Shown here one piece after another: positions 1 to 5,634 of a stretch of DNA of 5,690 nucleotides. A program made the position numbers and the translations under genes. The notes beneath the pieces are model-generated. The model was not told the DNA's origin, made no database searches, and worked only from the letters and a program-made list of their open reading frames with translations. The stretch is from Ignavibacteriales bacterium. Lineage in GTDB: Bacteria; Bacteroidota; Ignavibacteria; UBA10030. The stretch spans positions 1 through 5,690 of the forward strand of contig JACQPU010000041.1 in assembly GCA_016207365.1 (NCBI GenBank), written 5' to 3'. Each line of letters starts with the position of its first letter. Within the stretch, counting starts at the first letter, position 1.

Positions 1-28
1 CGGAAAAAGGATGATTGCAACCTCTTAC

Positions 29-57
29 TTGACTCAACCATGAAAATTCATTAGCAT
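29..57 (+). promoter_or_regulatory. possible sigma-70-like promoter for the T9SS cargo gene
   Basis: A TTGACT hexamer (29-34) is followed after 17 bases by TAGCAT (52-57), which matches the -10 consensus at 4 of 6 positions. This places transcription start about 35 bases before the ATG at 101. Bacteroidota often use a different consensus (-33 TTG, -7 TAnnTTTG), and TAGCATTTA only loosely resembles that. The call rests on spacing and the good -35 box alone. Confidence 0.3.
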
Positions 58-90
58 TTATCGCCCTCCATCCTCTGCACTTCTTTCATT

Positions 91-95
91 GGGGG
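91..95 (+). promoter_or_regulatory. ribosome binding site deciding the start at 101
   Basis: A GGGGG run sits 5 bases before the ATG at 101, the same spacing seen for the lat and nadE ribosome binding sites in this window. The in-frame TTG at 89 would place the start before this run and add four residues in front of the signal peptide, so ATG 101 is preferred. Confidence 0.5.
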
Positions 96-100
96 TTCAT

Positions 101-736
101 ATGAACCGTTTTCTTCTTCCGCTTCTCCTCCTGACCAGGGGGGCAACGAGCCAGACTGTCTACGACATGCCTTTTGCATCGCCAGGGAATGTCATTGAAC
201 TCACGGTTGAGAACTCATCCCGAATGCCTCAGACCGCGCTCACCGTGAAACCGGCACAGGTCCCTTCGTGGATCATTCTCGAGTCGCCCGAACACTCCAT
301 CGCTCTCCTTCCGGGTGGAGAGAGACATGTGGCCCGGTTCCACTTCTCCATTGACAGGACCGCACCGGTGAACTCCAACCATTCTCTTTCGTTCACAGTC
401 ACGTCTTCCGATGGACACCTGTGGACGAAAACGATTGCAGTCAGAGTCAGTCCGCCGCAAACCTTCGGGCTGTTTCAGAACTACCCAAATCCGTTCAATC
501 CGACAACAACGATCAGTTACCAGCTGCCTGTGGAAGGGCTGGTGACGATCCGCATTTTTAATCTGATTGGTCAGGAAGTGGCGCTACTGGCAGAGGGGAT
601 CAGGACTGCCGGTTATCATCAGGAATCCTGGAATGCGTCGGGATTCTCGAGTGGAATGTACATTTATCACATCAAGTCGGTAAGCACCGATGGGAGGGAA
701 TTCTCGGAACGGAGGTCGATGATGTTAGTGAGGTGA
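101..736 (+). CDS. small exported protein with T9SS type A C-terminal sorting domain
   Basis: The 211-residue product has three visible parts. Residues 1-17 look like a signal peptide: a basic start (MNR), a short leucine-rich core at 4-11, and a probable cleavage after Ala-Thr-Ser. Residues about 28-118 are a beta-rich segment with 'LTVENSS', 'PSWI' and 'LLPGGERHVARFHFSI' patterns, resembling NEW3/Ig-like sandwich domains; this is resemblance only. Residues about 121-211 are a typical type A sorting domain: 'GLFQNYPNPFNPTTTISYQL', then 'IFNLIGQEV', then 'SGMYIYHI', ending in basic and hydrophobic residues. In known systems the tail directs the exported protein through the T9SS to the outer surface, where it is cleaved. 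No catalytic motif is visible, so its job is unknown; a single small domain suggests a surface or adhesive accessory protein. It converges on rsmI with a 105-bp gap. Confidence 0.85.
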   Translation: MNRFLLPLLLLTRGATSQTVYDMPFASPGNVIELTVENSSRMPQTALTVKPAQVPSWIILESPEHSIALLPGGERHVARFHFSIDRTAPVNSNHSLSFTVTSSDGHLWTKTIAVRVSPPQTFGLFQNYPNPFNPTTTISYQLPVEGLVTIRIFNLIGQEVALLAEGIRTAGYHQESWNASGFSSGMYIYHIKSVSTDGREFSERRSMMLVR

Positions 737-750
737 GGTTTGGCAGGGGG

Positions 751-795
751 ATGGAACACGGATCCAGACGAAACAAAACGGAAACAACACGGATT
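751..795 (+). repeat. degenerate ACACGGA/AAACAAA-type spacer repeat, copy 1
   Basis: The segment begins ATGGAACACGGA and continues with GAAACAAAACGG and CAACACGG. A similar string occurs on the minus strand at 5676-5635, beginning ATGGACCACGGA with GAAACAAACGG and TCACGG in the same order. Both copies are intergenic. It lies in the 105-bp spacer between the convergent T9SS cargo gene and rsmI; I found no convincing terminator hairpin in that spacer. Confidence 0.45.
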
Positions 796-841
796 CGCCC
801 GTACTTGCCAGCAGGAGGCGGCGTGTTCTGTCCCCCAGCCC

Positions 842-1543
842 TTACACCAGTCTTTCAGTCCCCCTCCCCGCGATCAGCAACACGTATTCCCCGCGCGTCG
901 GCTTTGATCCAATTTCCTTTACCACTGAAGAAAGCGGACCGCGGACAATTTCCTCGAATTTTTTTGTCAGTTCCCTTGCAATCGCCACCTGGCGGTCCCC
1001 AAACACTTCCAGAATCTGTCCCAGGGTCTTGACGATCCTGTGCGGCGACTCGTAAAGAATTACCGTTCGCGTTTCCTCCTTCAGCGCCGCAAGTTTTGTT
1101 GCCCTCCCTTTCTTAACAGGGAGGAACCCCTCGAACACAAACGAATTTGTCGGAAGGCCGCTAATGATCAGAGCGGAGATGAATGCGGACGGGCCAGGGA
1201 TCGGAATTACAGGAATCCCGTGCTCGAGGGCAGCGATGACTACCGTATGGGCCGGATCGGAAATCCCCGGCGTGCCGGCGTCGGAAACAAGCGCAATGGA
1301 TTTCCCGTTGCTCAAAAGACGAACAAGCTGCGGGGTGCGCTGCTTCTCATTGTAGCTGAAATAACTCAGCATCGGCTTGCTGATGCCGTAGTGATCCAGG
1401 AGGATTCTCGTTTTGCGGGTGTCTTCGGCTGCGATCAAATCGACTGCGGCGAGGACCTTCAGGGCGCGGTAAGTGATGTCTTCAAGATTGCCAATAGGCG
1501 TGGCAACAATGTACAGCGTACCGGGGGAAGTGGGCTGTGTCAC
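842..1543 (-). CDS. rsmI: 16S rRNA (cytidine(1402)-2'-O)-methyltransferase RsmI
   Basis: RsmI methylates the 2'-O of C1402 in the decoding centre of 16S rRNA using S-adenosylmethionine, which tunes decoding fidelity. The 233-residue product shows the tetrapyrrole-methylase fold signatures of this family: 'YIVATPIGNLEDIT' (11-24), 'AAEDTRKT' (38-45), 'NEKQ' (65-68), 'LVSDAGTPGISDP' (85-97), 'IPGPSAF' (115-121) and 'FEGFLP' (137-142). It ends soon after the methylase core, so the short C-terminal extension present in the roughly 286-residue E. coli enzyme is largely missing; shorter versions are usual in Bacteroidota. The GTG start is forced: an in-frame TGA lies only three codons upstream and no other start codon precedes the conserved N-terminus. 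No Shine-Dalgarno sequence is visible before it, and a repeat-derived hairpin ends 18 bases upstream. It follows nadE after 83 bp on the same strand. Confidence 0.95.
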   Translation of the reverse strand: MTQPTSPGTLYIVATPIGNLEDITYRALKVLAAVDLIAAEDTRKTRILLDHYGISKPMLSYFSYNEKQRTPQLVRLLSNGKSIALVSDAGTPGISDPAHTVVIAALEHGIPVIPIPGPSAFISALIISGLPTNSFVFEGFLPVKKGRATKLAALKEETRTVILYESPHRIVKTLGQILEVFGDRQVAIARELTKKFEEIVRGPLSSVVKEIGSKPTRGEYVLLIAGRGTERLV

Positions 1544-1551
1544 GATGGATC

Positions 1552-1579
1552 GTCAATTTTCGATTTCCAGTTGCCAATT
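1552..1579 (-). repeat. heptanucleotide repeat block A (four units)
   Basis: Read on the minus strand from 1579, the block splits into four degenerate heptamers: AATTGGC, AACTGGA, AATCGAA, AATTGAC. It lies in the nadE-rsmI spacer, within 10 bases of the rsmI start, and faces block B in inverted orientation. Confidence 0.7.
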
Positions 1580-1625
1580 TGACGCATCCCCACAATTGGC
1601 AATCGGAAATTGGCAATTGGAAATC
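1562..1625. repeat. inverted repeat (19-bp stem, 26-base loop) between nadE and rsmI
   Basis: Arm 1562-1580 is complementary to arm 1607-1625 at 18 of 19 positions, with one A-C mismatch in the minus-strand RNA. The arms come from heptamer blocks A and B in opposite orientation. The hairpin starts directly after the nadE stop codon (1627-1629) and ends 18 bases before the rsmI GTG. No T-run follows the stem on the minus strand, so it is not a classical intrinsic terminator. It could protect the nadE 3' end or modulate rsmI translation; either is inference. Confidence 0.75.
1594..1624 (+). repeat. heptanucleotide repeat block B (four units plus three bases)
   Basis: On the plus strand the block reads AATTGGC, AATCGGA, AATTGGC, AATTGGA, then AAT. 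It can also be seen as a 14-bp tandem duplication with one mismatch. It ends 2 bases before the nadE stop codon at 1627-1629. The unit matches blocks A and C, which read on the opposite strand. Confidence 0.8.
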
Positions 1626-1626
1626 C

Positions 1627-2472
1627 TCATATTCCCCAATCTCTCACATACCGAAAATCCACATTCACCGTGCGGTAGGAGATCTTTGCAATGAGCGGCG
1701 GACGACGCTTGAACTGGTTCTTCCGGATCAGCTCTTTGACCTTCCCGATGAACGGCGTCTTGAATCCCATTTTCAGAAGATCGGCGTCGGTTCGACGTTC
1801 ATCAATCATGAAATAAAGCAGACGGTCCACATCCCGATATAAGAATCCCATTTCCCCTTCGTCGGTTTGTCCGTCCCAAAGGTCGGCGCTGGGCTTCTTT
1901 TTGACGATCGGTGTGGGAATGCCGAGCTCTTCAGCGAGCTGCCAAACCTGCGATTTATACAGGTCGCCGACCGGATTAATGGCTGACGCCATATCGCCAT
2001 GCAGCGTTCCGTATCCCAGCATGATCTCGGTCTTATTGCTCGTACCGAGGACAAGCGCATTTTCACGCGCCGAAAGGTCGTACAACACGATCATCCGCAT
2101 CCGCGCCAGAACGTTTCCACGACGCACCTTTTCTTTCACCTTGTGCTGATCGCAGTACCCATCGGTCATTGCCGTGATATCCACAGTTTCCGTCCGGATC
2201 CCCAGTTTTTCTGCCATCAACGCAGCATGCGTCGCACTCTCGGGATTGCTCAACCTATAGGGCATGATGACCCCAAGGATGTTCCTGCTTCCAAGCGCTT
2301 CCGCTGCCAGGGCGGCGACAACAGCGGAATCCACTCCGCCAGACAGTCCCACAACCGCCCGCGAAAATCCCGCCGACGTTGTCTCGTCGGCCAGGAATCT
2401 CACAAGTAGATCGCGAACAAGCTTCGCATTGATTCGTACGCCGCTTACGCCGTCTTTATCAGGTAGTTCCAT
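1627..2472 (-). CDS. nadE: NAD+ synthase, ammonia-type (no glutaminase domain)
   Basis: NadE adenylates nicotinic acid adenine dinucleotide with ATP and amidates it to NAD+, the last step of NAD synthesis, in the cytoplasm. The 281-residue product carries the PP-loop 'SGGVDS' (44-49), 'PYR' (71-73), 'GTSNKTE' (143-149), the 'HGDMASAINPVGDLYK' segment (158-173), 'KKPSADLWDGQTDEGEMGF' (192-210) and the C-terminal 'FKRRPP' and 'RDWGI' signatures. It lacks the N-terminal nitrilase-like glutaminase domain of the roughly 550-residue glutamine-dependent enzymes, so free ammonia or a separate donor is expected. The ATG immediately follows the lat TAG with no bases between, and GGGAG inside the lat 3' end lies 5 bases before it, which indicates translational coupling. 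Its stop codon abuts the inverted repeat before rsmI. Confidence 0.95.
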   Translation of the reverse strand: MELPDKDGVSGVRINAKLVRDLLVRFLADETTSAGFSRAVVGLSGGVDSAVVAALAAEALGSRNILGVIMPYRLSNPESATHAALMAEKLGIRTETVDITAMTDGYCDQHKVKEKVRRGNVLARMRMIVLYDLSARENALVLGTSNKTEIMLGYGTLHGDMASAINPVGDLYKSQVWQLAEELGIPTPIVKKKPSADLWDGQTDEGEMGFLYRDVDRLLYFMIDERRTDADLLKMGFKTPFIGKVKELIRKNQFKRRPPLIAKISYRTVNVDFRYVRDWGI

Positions 2473-3897
2473 CTACTCTCCCGCTGCGATTTCCTTCAGG
2501 GCTTTCCGAATGATTCCCACACCCTCGTCAACCTCGCTCTTTTTCAGATTGAGAGGCGGACGAAACCTGATGGAGCGATCCCCGCATCCAATCAGAATGA
2601 GGCCTTCTTCGTAGGCCTTGCTTCTCAGCTGGTCTCTGTTTTGTGCGCTGTCGAGATCCATGGCACAGAACAAACCCCGCCCACGCGCGTTGCTGACAAG
2701 GGTTGGAAATTCCGTTTCCAGATTTCGGAGCGATTCATGCAAATGGTCCCCAAGCGTGGCCGCGTTCTCCACGAGACGCTCTTCATGGATAATCTCCAGC
2801 ACCCGCGCGAACCTCACCATATCCACGAGGTTCCCTCCAAACGTGGAATTCAGCCTGCTCGGCTTATGAAAAACATTTTCCATCACGTCGTCAATCCGCG
2901 TACTGCAGAGAAATCCGCAGATGTGGGTTTTCTTTCCGAACGTGATCATGTCCGGCTTCACGAAATACTCATGCGCCCACATCTTGCCGGTTATGCCGAT
3001 GCCGGTCTGCACTTCGTCAAAGATCAGAAGGATTTCATTCTCGTCGCAAACGGTTCTGAGGGCCTCAAAAAACTCCTTCCGGAAGTGATTGTCACCGCCC
3101 TCGCCCTGAATGGGTTCAATGATCAATGCGGCAATGTCATCAGGATTATTGATGAGAGCCTGCTTGATCTGCTGGAGTGCGATGGCTTCCTCTTTCTTGA
3201 CCTCCTCAAGGTTCTTTGCAGTCAAAGGAAACTTCACAACCGGATTATGAATACGGGGCCATTTGAATTTCGGGAAATAATTCGTCTTCACCGGATCTGT
3301 GTTCGTCAGGGAAAGTGTGTAACCAGAGCGGCCGTGAAATGCCTTTCGGAAATGAATTACCTGCCAGCCGCGCTCTTCGGTATATCCCTTCACGAAATTC
3401 TTCCGCACCTTCCAGTCGAACGCCGTTTTCAGCGCGTTCTCCACGGCGAGCGTGCCGCCGTCGATGAAAAACGCGTAGGGCAGATATTCAGGCATGGCGA
3501 TCCGGGCAAACGTCTCCACGAATTCAGCCATCTCGACCGTATACGCGTCGGAGTTCGACGGCTTGTTCACGGAAACGTATGAGAGTTTTTCGAGAAAGGC
3601 GGGATCGGTGAGCTTCGGATGGTTCATCCCAACGGAGCTCGAAGCAAAGAACGTAAAGAAATCGAGATACCGTTTGTTGTAGCGCGAATCGTAGAGATAA
3701 GCGCCCTGGGAACGCCGGAGATCGACGACAAGATCGAAGCCGTCGACCAGCATGTGTTTCGAGAGGGTGGAATGTACCTCTGTCGGAAGCACTTTCACGG
3801 GGCTTCCGGTGGTAGGCTTGGTTAGGACTGCAGATCCGTTTTTCTTCTTCGGAGCAGTCTTTTCCGCGCTTCGGAGATCAAGAATATTGCCGGACAT
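2473..3897 (-). CDS. lat: L-lysine 6-transaminase (class III, PLP-dependent)
   Basis: Lat transfers the epsilon-amino group of L-lysine to 2-oxoglutarate, giving 2-aminoadipate 6-semialdehyde (cyclising to piperideine-6-carboxylate) and glutamate. The 474-residue product shows lysine 6-transaminase rather than generic class III features: 'HMLVDGFDLVVDL' (48-60), 'LDFFTFFASSSVGMNHP' (78-94), 'FFIDGGTLAVENALK' (143-157), 'FHGRSGYTLSLTNT' (187-200), 'EPIQGEGGDNHFR' (261-273), 'FDEVQTG' (293-299) with Asp294 expected to contact the pyridine nitrogen, 'FGKKTHICG' (320-328) with Lys322 the likely Schiff-base lysine, 'STFGGN' (351-356) and 'RFRPPL' (444-449) with Arg444 the likely carboxylate-binding arginine. 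An N-terminal lysine-rich stretch (about 1-40) has no clear counterpart in the roughly 450-residue mycobacterial enzyme. The ATG has an excellent ribosome binding site. It lies downstream of an aldehyde dehydrogenase and is coupled to nadE. Confidence 0.94.
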   Translation of the reverse strand: MSGNILDLRSAEKTAPKKKNGSAVLTKPTTGSPVKVLPTEVHSTLSKHMLVDGFDLVVDLRRSQGAYLYDSRYNKRYLDFFTFFASSSVGMNHPKLTDPAFLEKLSYVSVNKPSNSDAYTVEMAEFVETFARIAMPEYLPYAFFIDGGTLAVENALKTAFDWKVRKNFVKGYTEERGWQVIHFRKAFHGRSGYTLSLTNTDPVKTNYFPKFKWPRIHNPVVKFPLTAKNLEEVKKEEAIALQQIKQALINNPDDIAALIIEPIQGEGGDNHFRKEFFEALRTVCDENEILLIFDEVQTGIGITGKMWAHEYFVKPDMITFGKKTHICGFLCSTRIDDVMENVFHKPSRLNSTFGGNLVDMVRFARVLEIIHEERLVENAATLGDHLHESLRNLETEFPTLVSNARGRGLFCAMDLDSAQNRDQLRSKAYEEGLILIGCGDRSIRFRPPLNLKKSEVDEGVGIIRKALKEIAAGE

Positions 3898-3902
3898 GGA
3901 AC

Positions 3903-3909
3903 ACCTCCT
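3903..3909 (-). promoter_or_regulatory. strong Shine-Dalgarno of lat
   Basis: AGGAGGT on the minus strand lies 5 bases before the lat ATG, matching the 16S anti-Shine-Dalgarno closely. The following bases, GTTCC before ATG, nearly match the leader of the aldehyde dehydrogenase (GTTTC before ATT), which supports the unusual start proposed there. Confidence 0.85.
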
Positions 3910-3976
3910 CTTTCAAGGATGAATGGTACAAACGCGTTGTGATATTGAACAGGCCCATACAACGCCATCCTCAGAA

Positions 3977-3991
3977 GAACTCCTGGTGTTC
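3977..3991. promoter_or_regulatory. 15-bp imperfect palindrome in the aldehyde dehydrogenase-lat spacer
   Basis: GAACTCCTGGTGTTC is an odd-length palindrome centred on 3984, with 6 of 7 base pairs matching. It sits 80 bases upstream of the lat start in a 191-bp spacer. Such a site could be bound by a dimeric regulator, but no regulator gene is in the window and no clear lat promoter is visible beside it. It does not fit the spacing of common LexA boxes. Confidence 0.25.
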
Positions 3992-4035
3992 GAAAAACTG
4001 GATTACAAAGTAAACGCGTCCGGTCATAGGAGAAT

Positions 4036-4063
4036 TCTCAATTCCAAATTCCCATTGCCAATT
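4036..4063 (-). repeat. heptanucleotide repeat block C (four units)
   Basis: Read on the minus strand from 4063, the block is AATTGGC, AATGGGA, ATTTGGA, ATTGAGA. It begins 25 bases after the aldehyde dehydrogenase stop codon and belongs to the same degenerate family as blocks A and B near rsmI. A perfect 10-bp palindrome, GAGAATTCTC (4030-4039), overlaps its end. The rest of the 191-bp spacer has no gene. Confidence 0.6.
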
Positions 4064-4088
4064 TGAGGTTCGAAACAAATCGGAAATC

Positions 4089-5573
4089 TTACGTATCTAT
4101 TTGTGCCCTCTGGAGTTTCCCGCTGTAATCCACGTAGACGGTCTTCCATTCGGAATAGAATTCATAGACCGTCCACCCGCCCTCTCGGTGTCCGTTTCCG
4201 GTTTCTTTCACCCCCCCGAAGGGCATGTGGGCTTCCGCTCCAATGGTCGGTGCATTAATATACGTTATTCCCGCCTTAATATCACGTATGGCCTGATAAG
4301 CATTATTAATGTCCTGCGTGTAAACCGACGAGGACAAGCCATATTTTGTTGAATTTGCTACTTCAATCGCCTCGGCGATGTTTTTCACACGGATGACGGA
4401 AAGAACGGGTCCGAAGATTTCCTCGGTTGCCACACGCATGGAAGGTGTGACCTCACCGAGAATGGTCGGCTCGTAGAACCATCCTTTGGCAAGTCCATCT
4501 CCCGCCGCTCGTTTACCCCCCGTCAGTACCTTCGCACCTTCTTCGGTGCCAATCTTCACGTACTTGTCGACGGTCTCCACTTGTCCCTGATTGACAAGCG
4601 GACCGACGTCCGTTCCTTCCTTTAAACCATCGCCAAGCTGGAGTTTCTTTGTTCGATCCAACAGCATCGACAGAAAGCGGTCGTAAACTTTCTCGTGAAC
4701 AACGAGACGACTCGTTGCGGTGCAGCGCTGACCGGTGGTTCCGAACGCACCCCAGAGGACCCCATCGAGGGCAAGATCAAGTCGCGCATCGTCCATCACG
4801 ATCTGAGCGTTTTTTCCACCCAGCTCGAGCGATACTCGCTTCAGAGTTTTGGCGGCAACTTCCGAGATCTTCCTTCCGACGCCGGTCGATCCTGTGAAGC
4901 TGATCAGATCGATATCCGGATGCTCCACGATCGCCGTACCCACCTGACTCCCTCCGCCGTGAACAATGTTTACGACGCCGTCGGGAATGCCCGCCCCGAC
5001 AAGGATTTCAACAAGCTTTGCCGCTGTTTCCGGCGTGTCTGATGCAGGCTTGAAGATTACGGTGTTTCCGCACACAAGAGCCGGAAACATTTTCCACGTG
5101 GGAATCGCCATCGGAAAGTTCCATGGTGTGATGATGCCGGCAACGCCGATCGGAACACGGATGGCCATATTGAACTTGCTTGAGAGCTCTGACGGAACGG
5201 TATGGCCGAAGAGTCTCCGCCCTTCCGCAGCGGCGTAGTACGCCGTGTCGATTCCTTCCTGTACGTCTCCTCTCGTTTCCAGAAGAACTTTGCCCATTTC
5301 ACGGGTCATTGTTGTCGCGAGTTCCTCCTTGCGGGCCGTCAGGAGGTCGCCGACTTTCCGAAGGATATCTCCACGTGCGGGCGGAGGTACGAGTCTCCAT
5401 TTTTCAAAAGCCTTGCGGGCAGCCTTCACCGATTCATCTACATCTTCCTTGCCAGACAGCGGAAACGTGCTCAGAACCTGGTCCCAGGTAGCGGGATTCC
5501 GGTTTTCAAACGTCTTCCCGGATTTTGCATCGACCTCTTTGCCGTCAATGAAGTTCTTATAGTGCTTAGCAAT
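4089..5573 (-). CDS. aldehyde dehydrogenase, probable 2-aminoadipate semialdehyde / piperideine-6-carboxylate dehydrogenase
   Basis: The enzyme belongs to the NAD(P)-dependent aldehyde dehydrogenase superfamily. Beside lat, its likely job is oxidising lysine-derived 2-aminoadipate 6-semialdehyde to 2-aminoadipate; the substrate is inferred from context. Counting from the ATT at 5573 the product is 494 residues, normal for the family. Visible landmarks: 'TPWNFP' (149-154, Asn152), 'KPASDTP' (175-181), 'FTGSTGVG' (226-233), 'LELGGK' (249-254, general base Glu250), 'GQRCTATSR' (281-289, catalytic Cys284), 'EEIFGP' (384-389) and 'MPFGGVKETGNGHREGG' near the C-terminus. Family-like sequence 'HYKNFIDGKEVD' and 'TFENRNPAT' lies upstream of the first ordinary start, a GTG at 5429, which would give only 446 residues and lose it. 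No in-frame ATG, GTG or TTG occurs between 5429 and the window edge, and the frame stays open to 5690, but that upstream translation looks non-coding. ATT 5573 with GAGGT 5 bases before it is therefore the best start. Confidence 0.92.
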   Translation of the reverse strand: MAKHYKNFIDGKEVDAKSGKTFENRNPATWDQVLSTFPLSGKEDVDESVKAARKAFEKWRLVPPPARGDILRKVGDLLTARKEELATTMTREMGKVLLETRGDVQEGIDTAYYAAAEGRRLFGHTVPSELSSKFNMAIRVPIGVAGIITPWNFPMAIPTWKMFPALVCGNTVIFKPASDTPETAAKLVEILVGAGIPDGVVNIVHGGGSQVGTAIVEHPDIDLISFTGSTGVGRKISEVAAKTLKRVSLELGGKNAQIVMDDARLDLALDGVLWGAFGTTGQRCTATSRLVVHEKVYDRFLSMLLDRTKKLQLGDGLKEGTDVGPLVNQGQVETVDKYVKIGTEEGAKVLTGGKRAAGDGLAKGWFYEPTILGEVTPSMRVATEEIFGPVLSVIRVKNIAEAIEVANSTKYGLSSSVYTQDINNAYQAIRDIKAGITYINAPTIGAEAHMPFGGVKETGNGHREGGWTVYEFYSEWKTVYVDYSGKLQRAQIDT

Positions 5574-5578
5574 GAAAC

Positions 5579-5583
5579 ACCTC
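5579..5583 (-). promoter_or_regulatory. Shine-Dalgarno placing the aldehyde dehydrogenase start at ATT 5573
   Basis: GAGGT on the minus strand is 5 bases from ATT 5573, the same distance as for lat and nadE. Aligned with the lat leader, 11 of 14 bases up to and including the start codon agree, and one of the differences is the third base of the start codon itself (ATT against ATG). No comparable site precedes GTG 5429. Confidence 0.6.
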
Positions 5584-5634
5584 TTTTCTGTCGCTTGTAA
5601 AGATCTTCCGCCTAAACTCAGGTTTTTCGCCAGA

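Noticed and set aside
89..100. TTG 89 as start of the T9SS cargo gene
   Set aside because: It would put the likely ribosome binding site inside the gene and add residues before the signal peptide; ATG 101 has correct spacing.
733..1032. 99-codon plus-strand frame overlapping the end of the T9SS cargo gene
   Set aside because: It runs from repeat-like spacer into antisense rsmI, is low-complexity and proline-rich, and has no family resemblance.
1040..1582. 180-codon plus-strand open frame opposite rsmI
   Set aside because: Antisense to rsmI family motifs, with no signal of its own, and it ends in the repeat block.
1552..1624. Heptamer blocks as a CRISPR array or insertion-sequence ends
   Set aside because: Units are 7 bp and directly tandem without spacers, and no transposase, Cas gene or target-site duplication is nearby.
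1562..1625. Inverted repeat as an intrinsic terminator of nadE
   Set aside because: No run of T follows the stem on the minus strand and the stem is A+T-rich, so a classical terminator is not supported.
2641..3582. 313-codon plus-strand open frame opposite lat
   Set aside because: It lies entirely antisense to lat, whose motifs run through the same bases, and its translation shows no recognisable domain or ribosome binding site. It is a shadow frame.
3977..3991. GAAC-N7-GTTC as a LexA box
   Set aside because: The Gram-positive box has a 4-base gap and the alphaproteobacterial one is a direct repeat; neither fits.
5427..5429. GTG 5429 as start of the aldehyde dehydrogenase
   Set aside because: It would delete 48 residues of family-like N-terminus, and no ribosome binding site precedes it.
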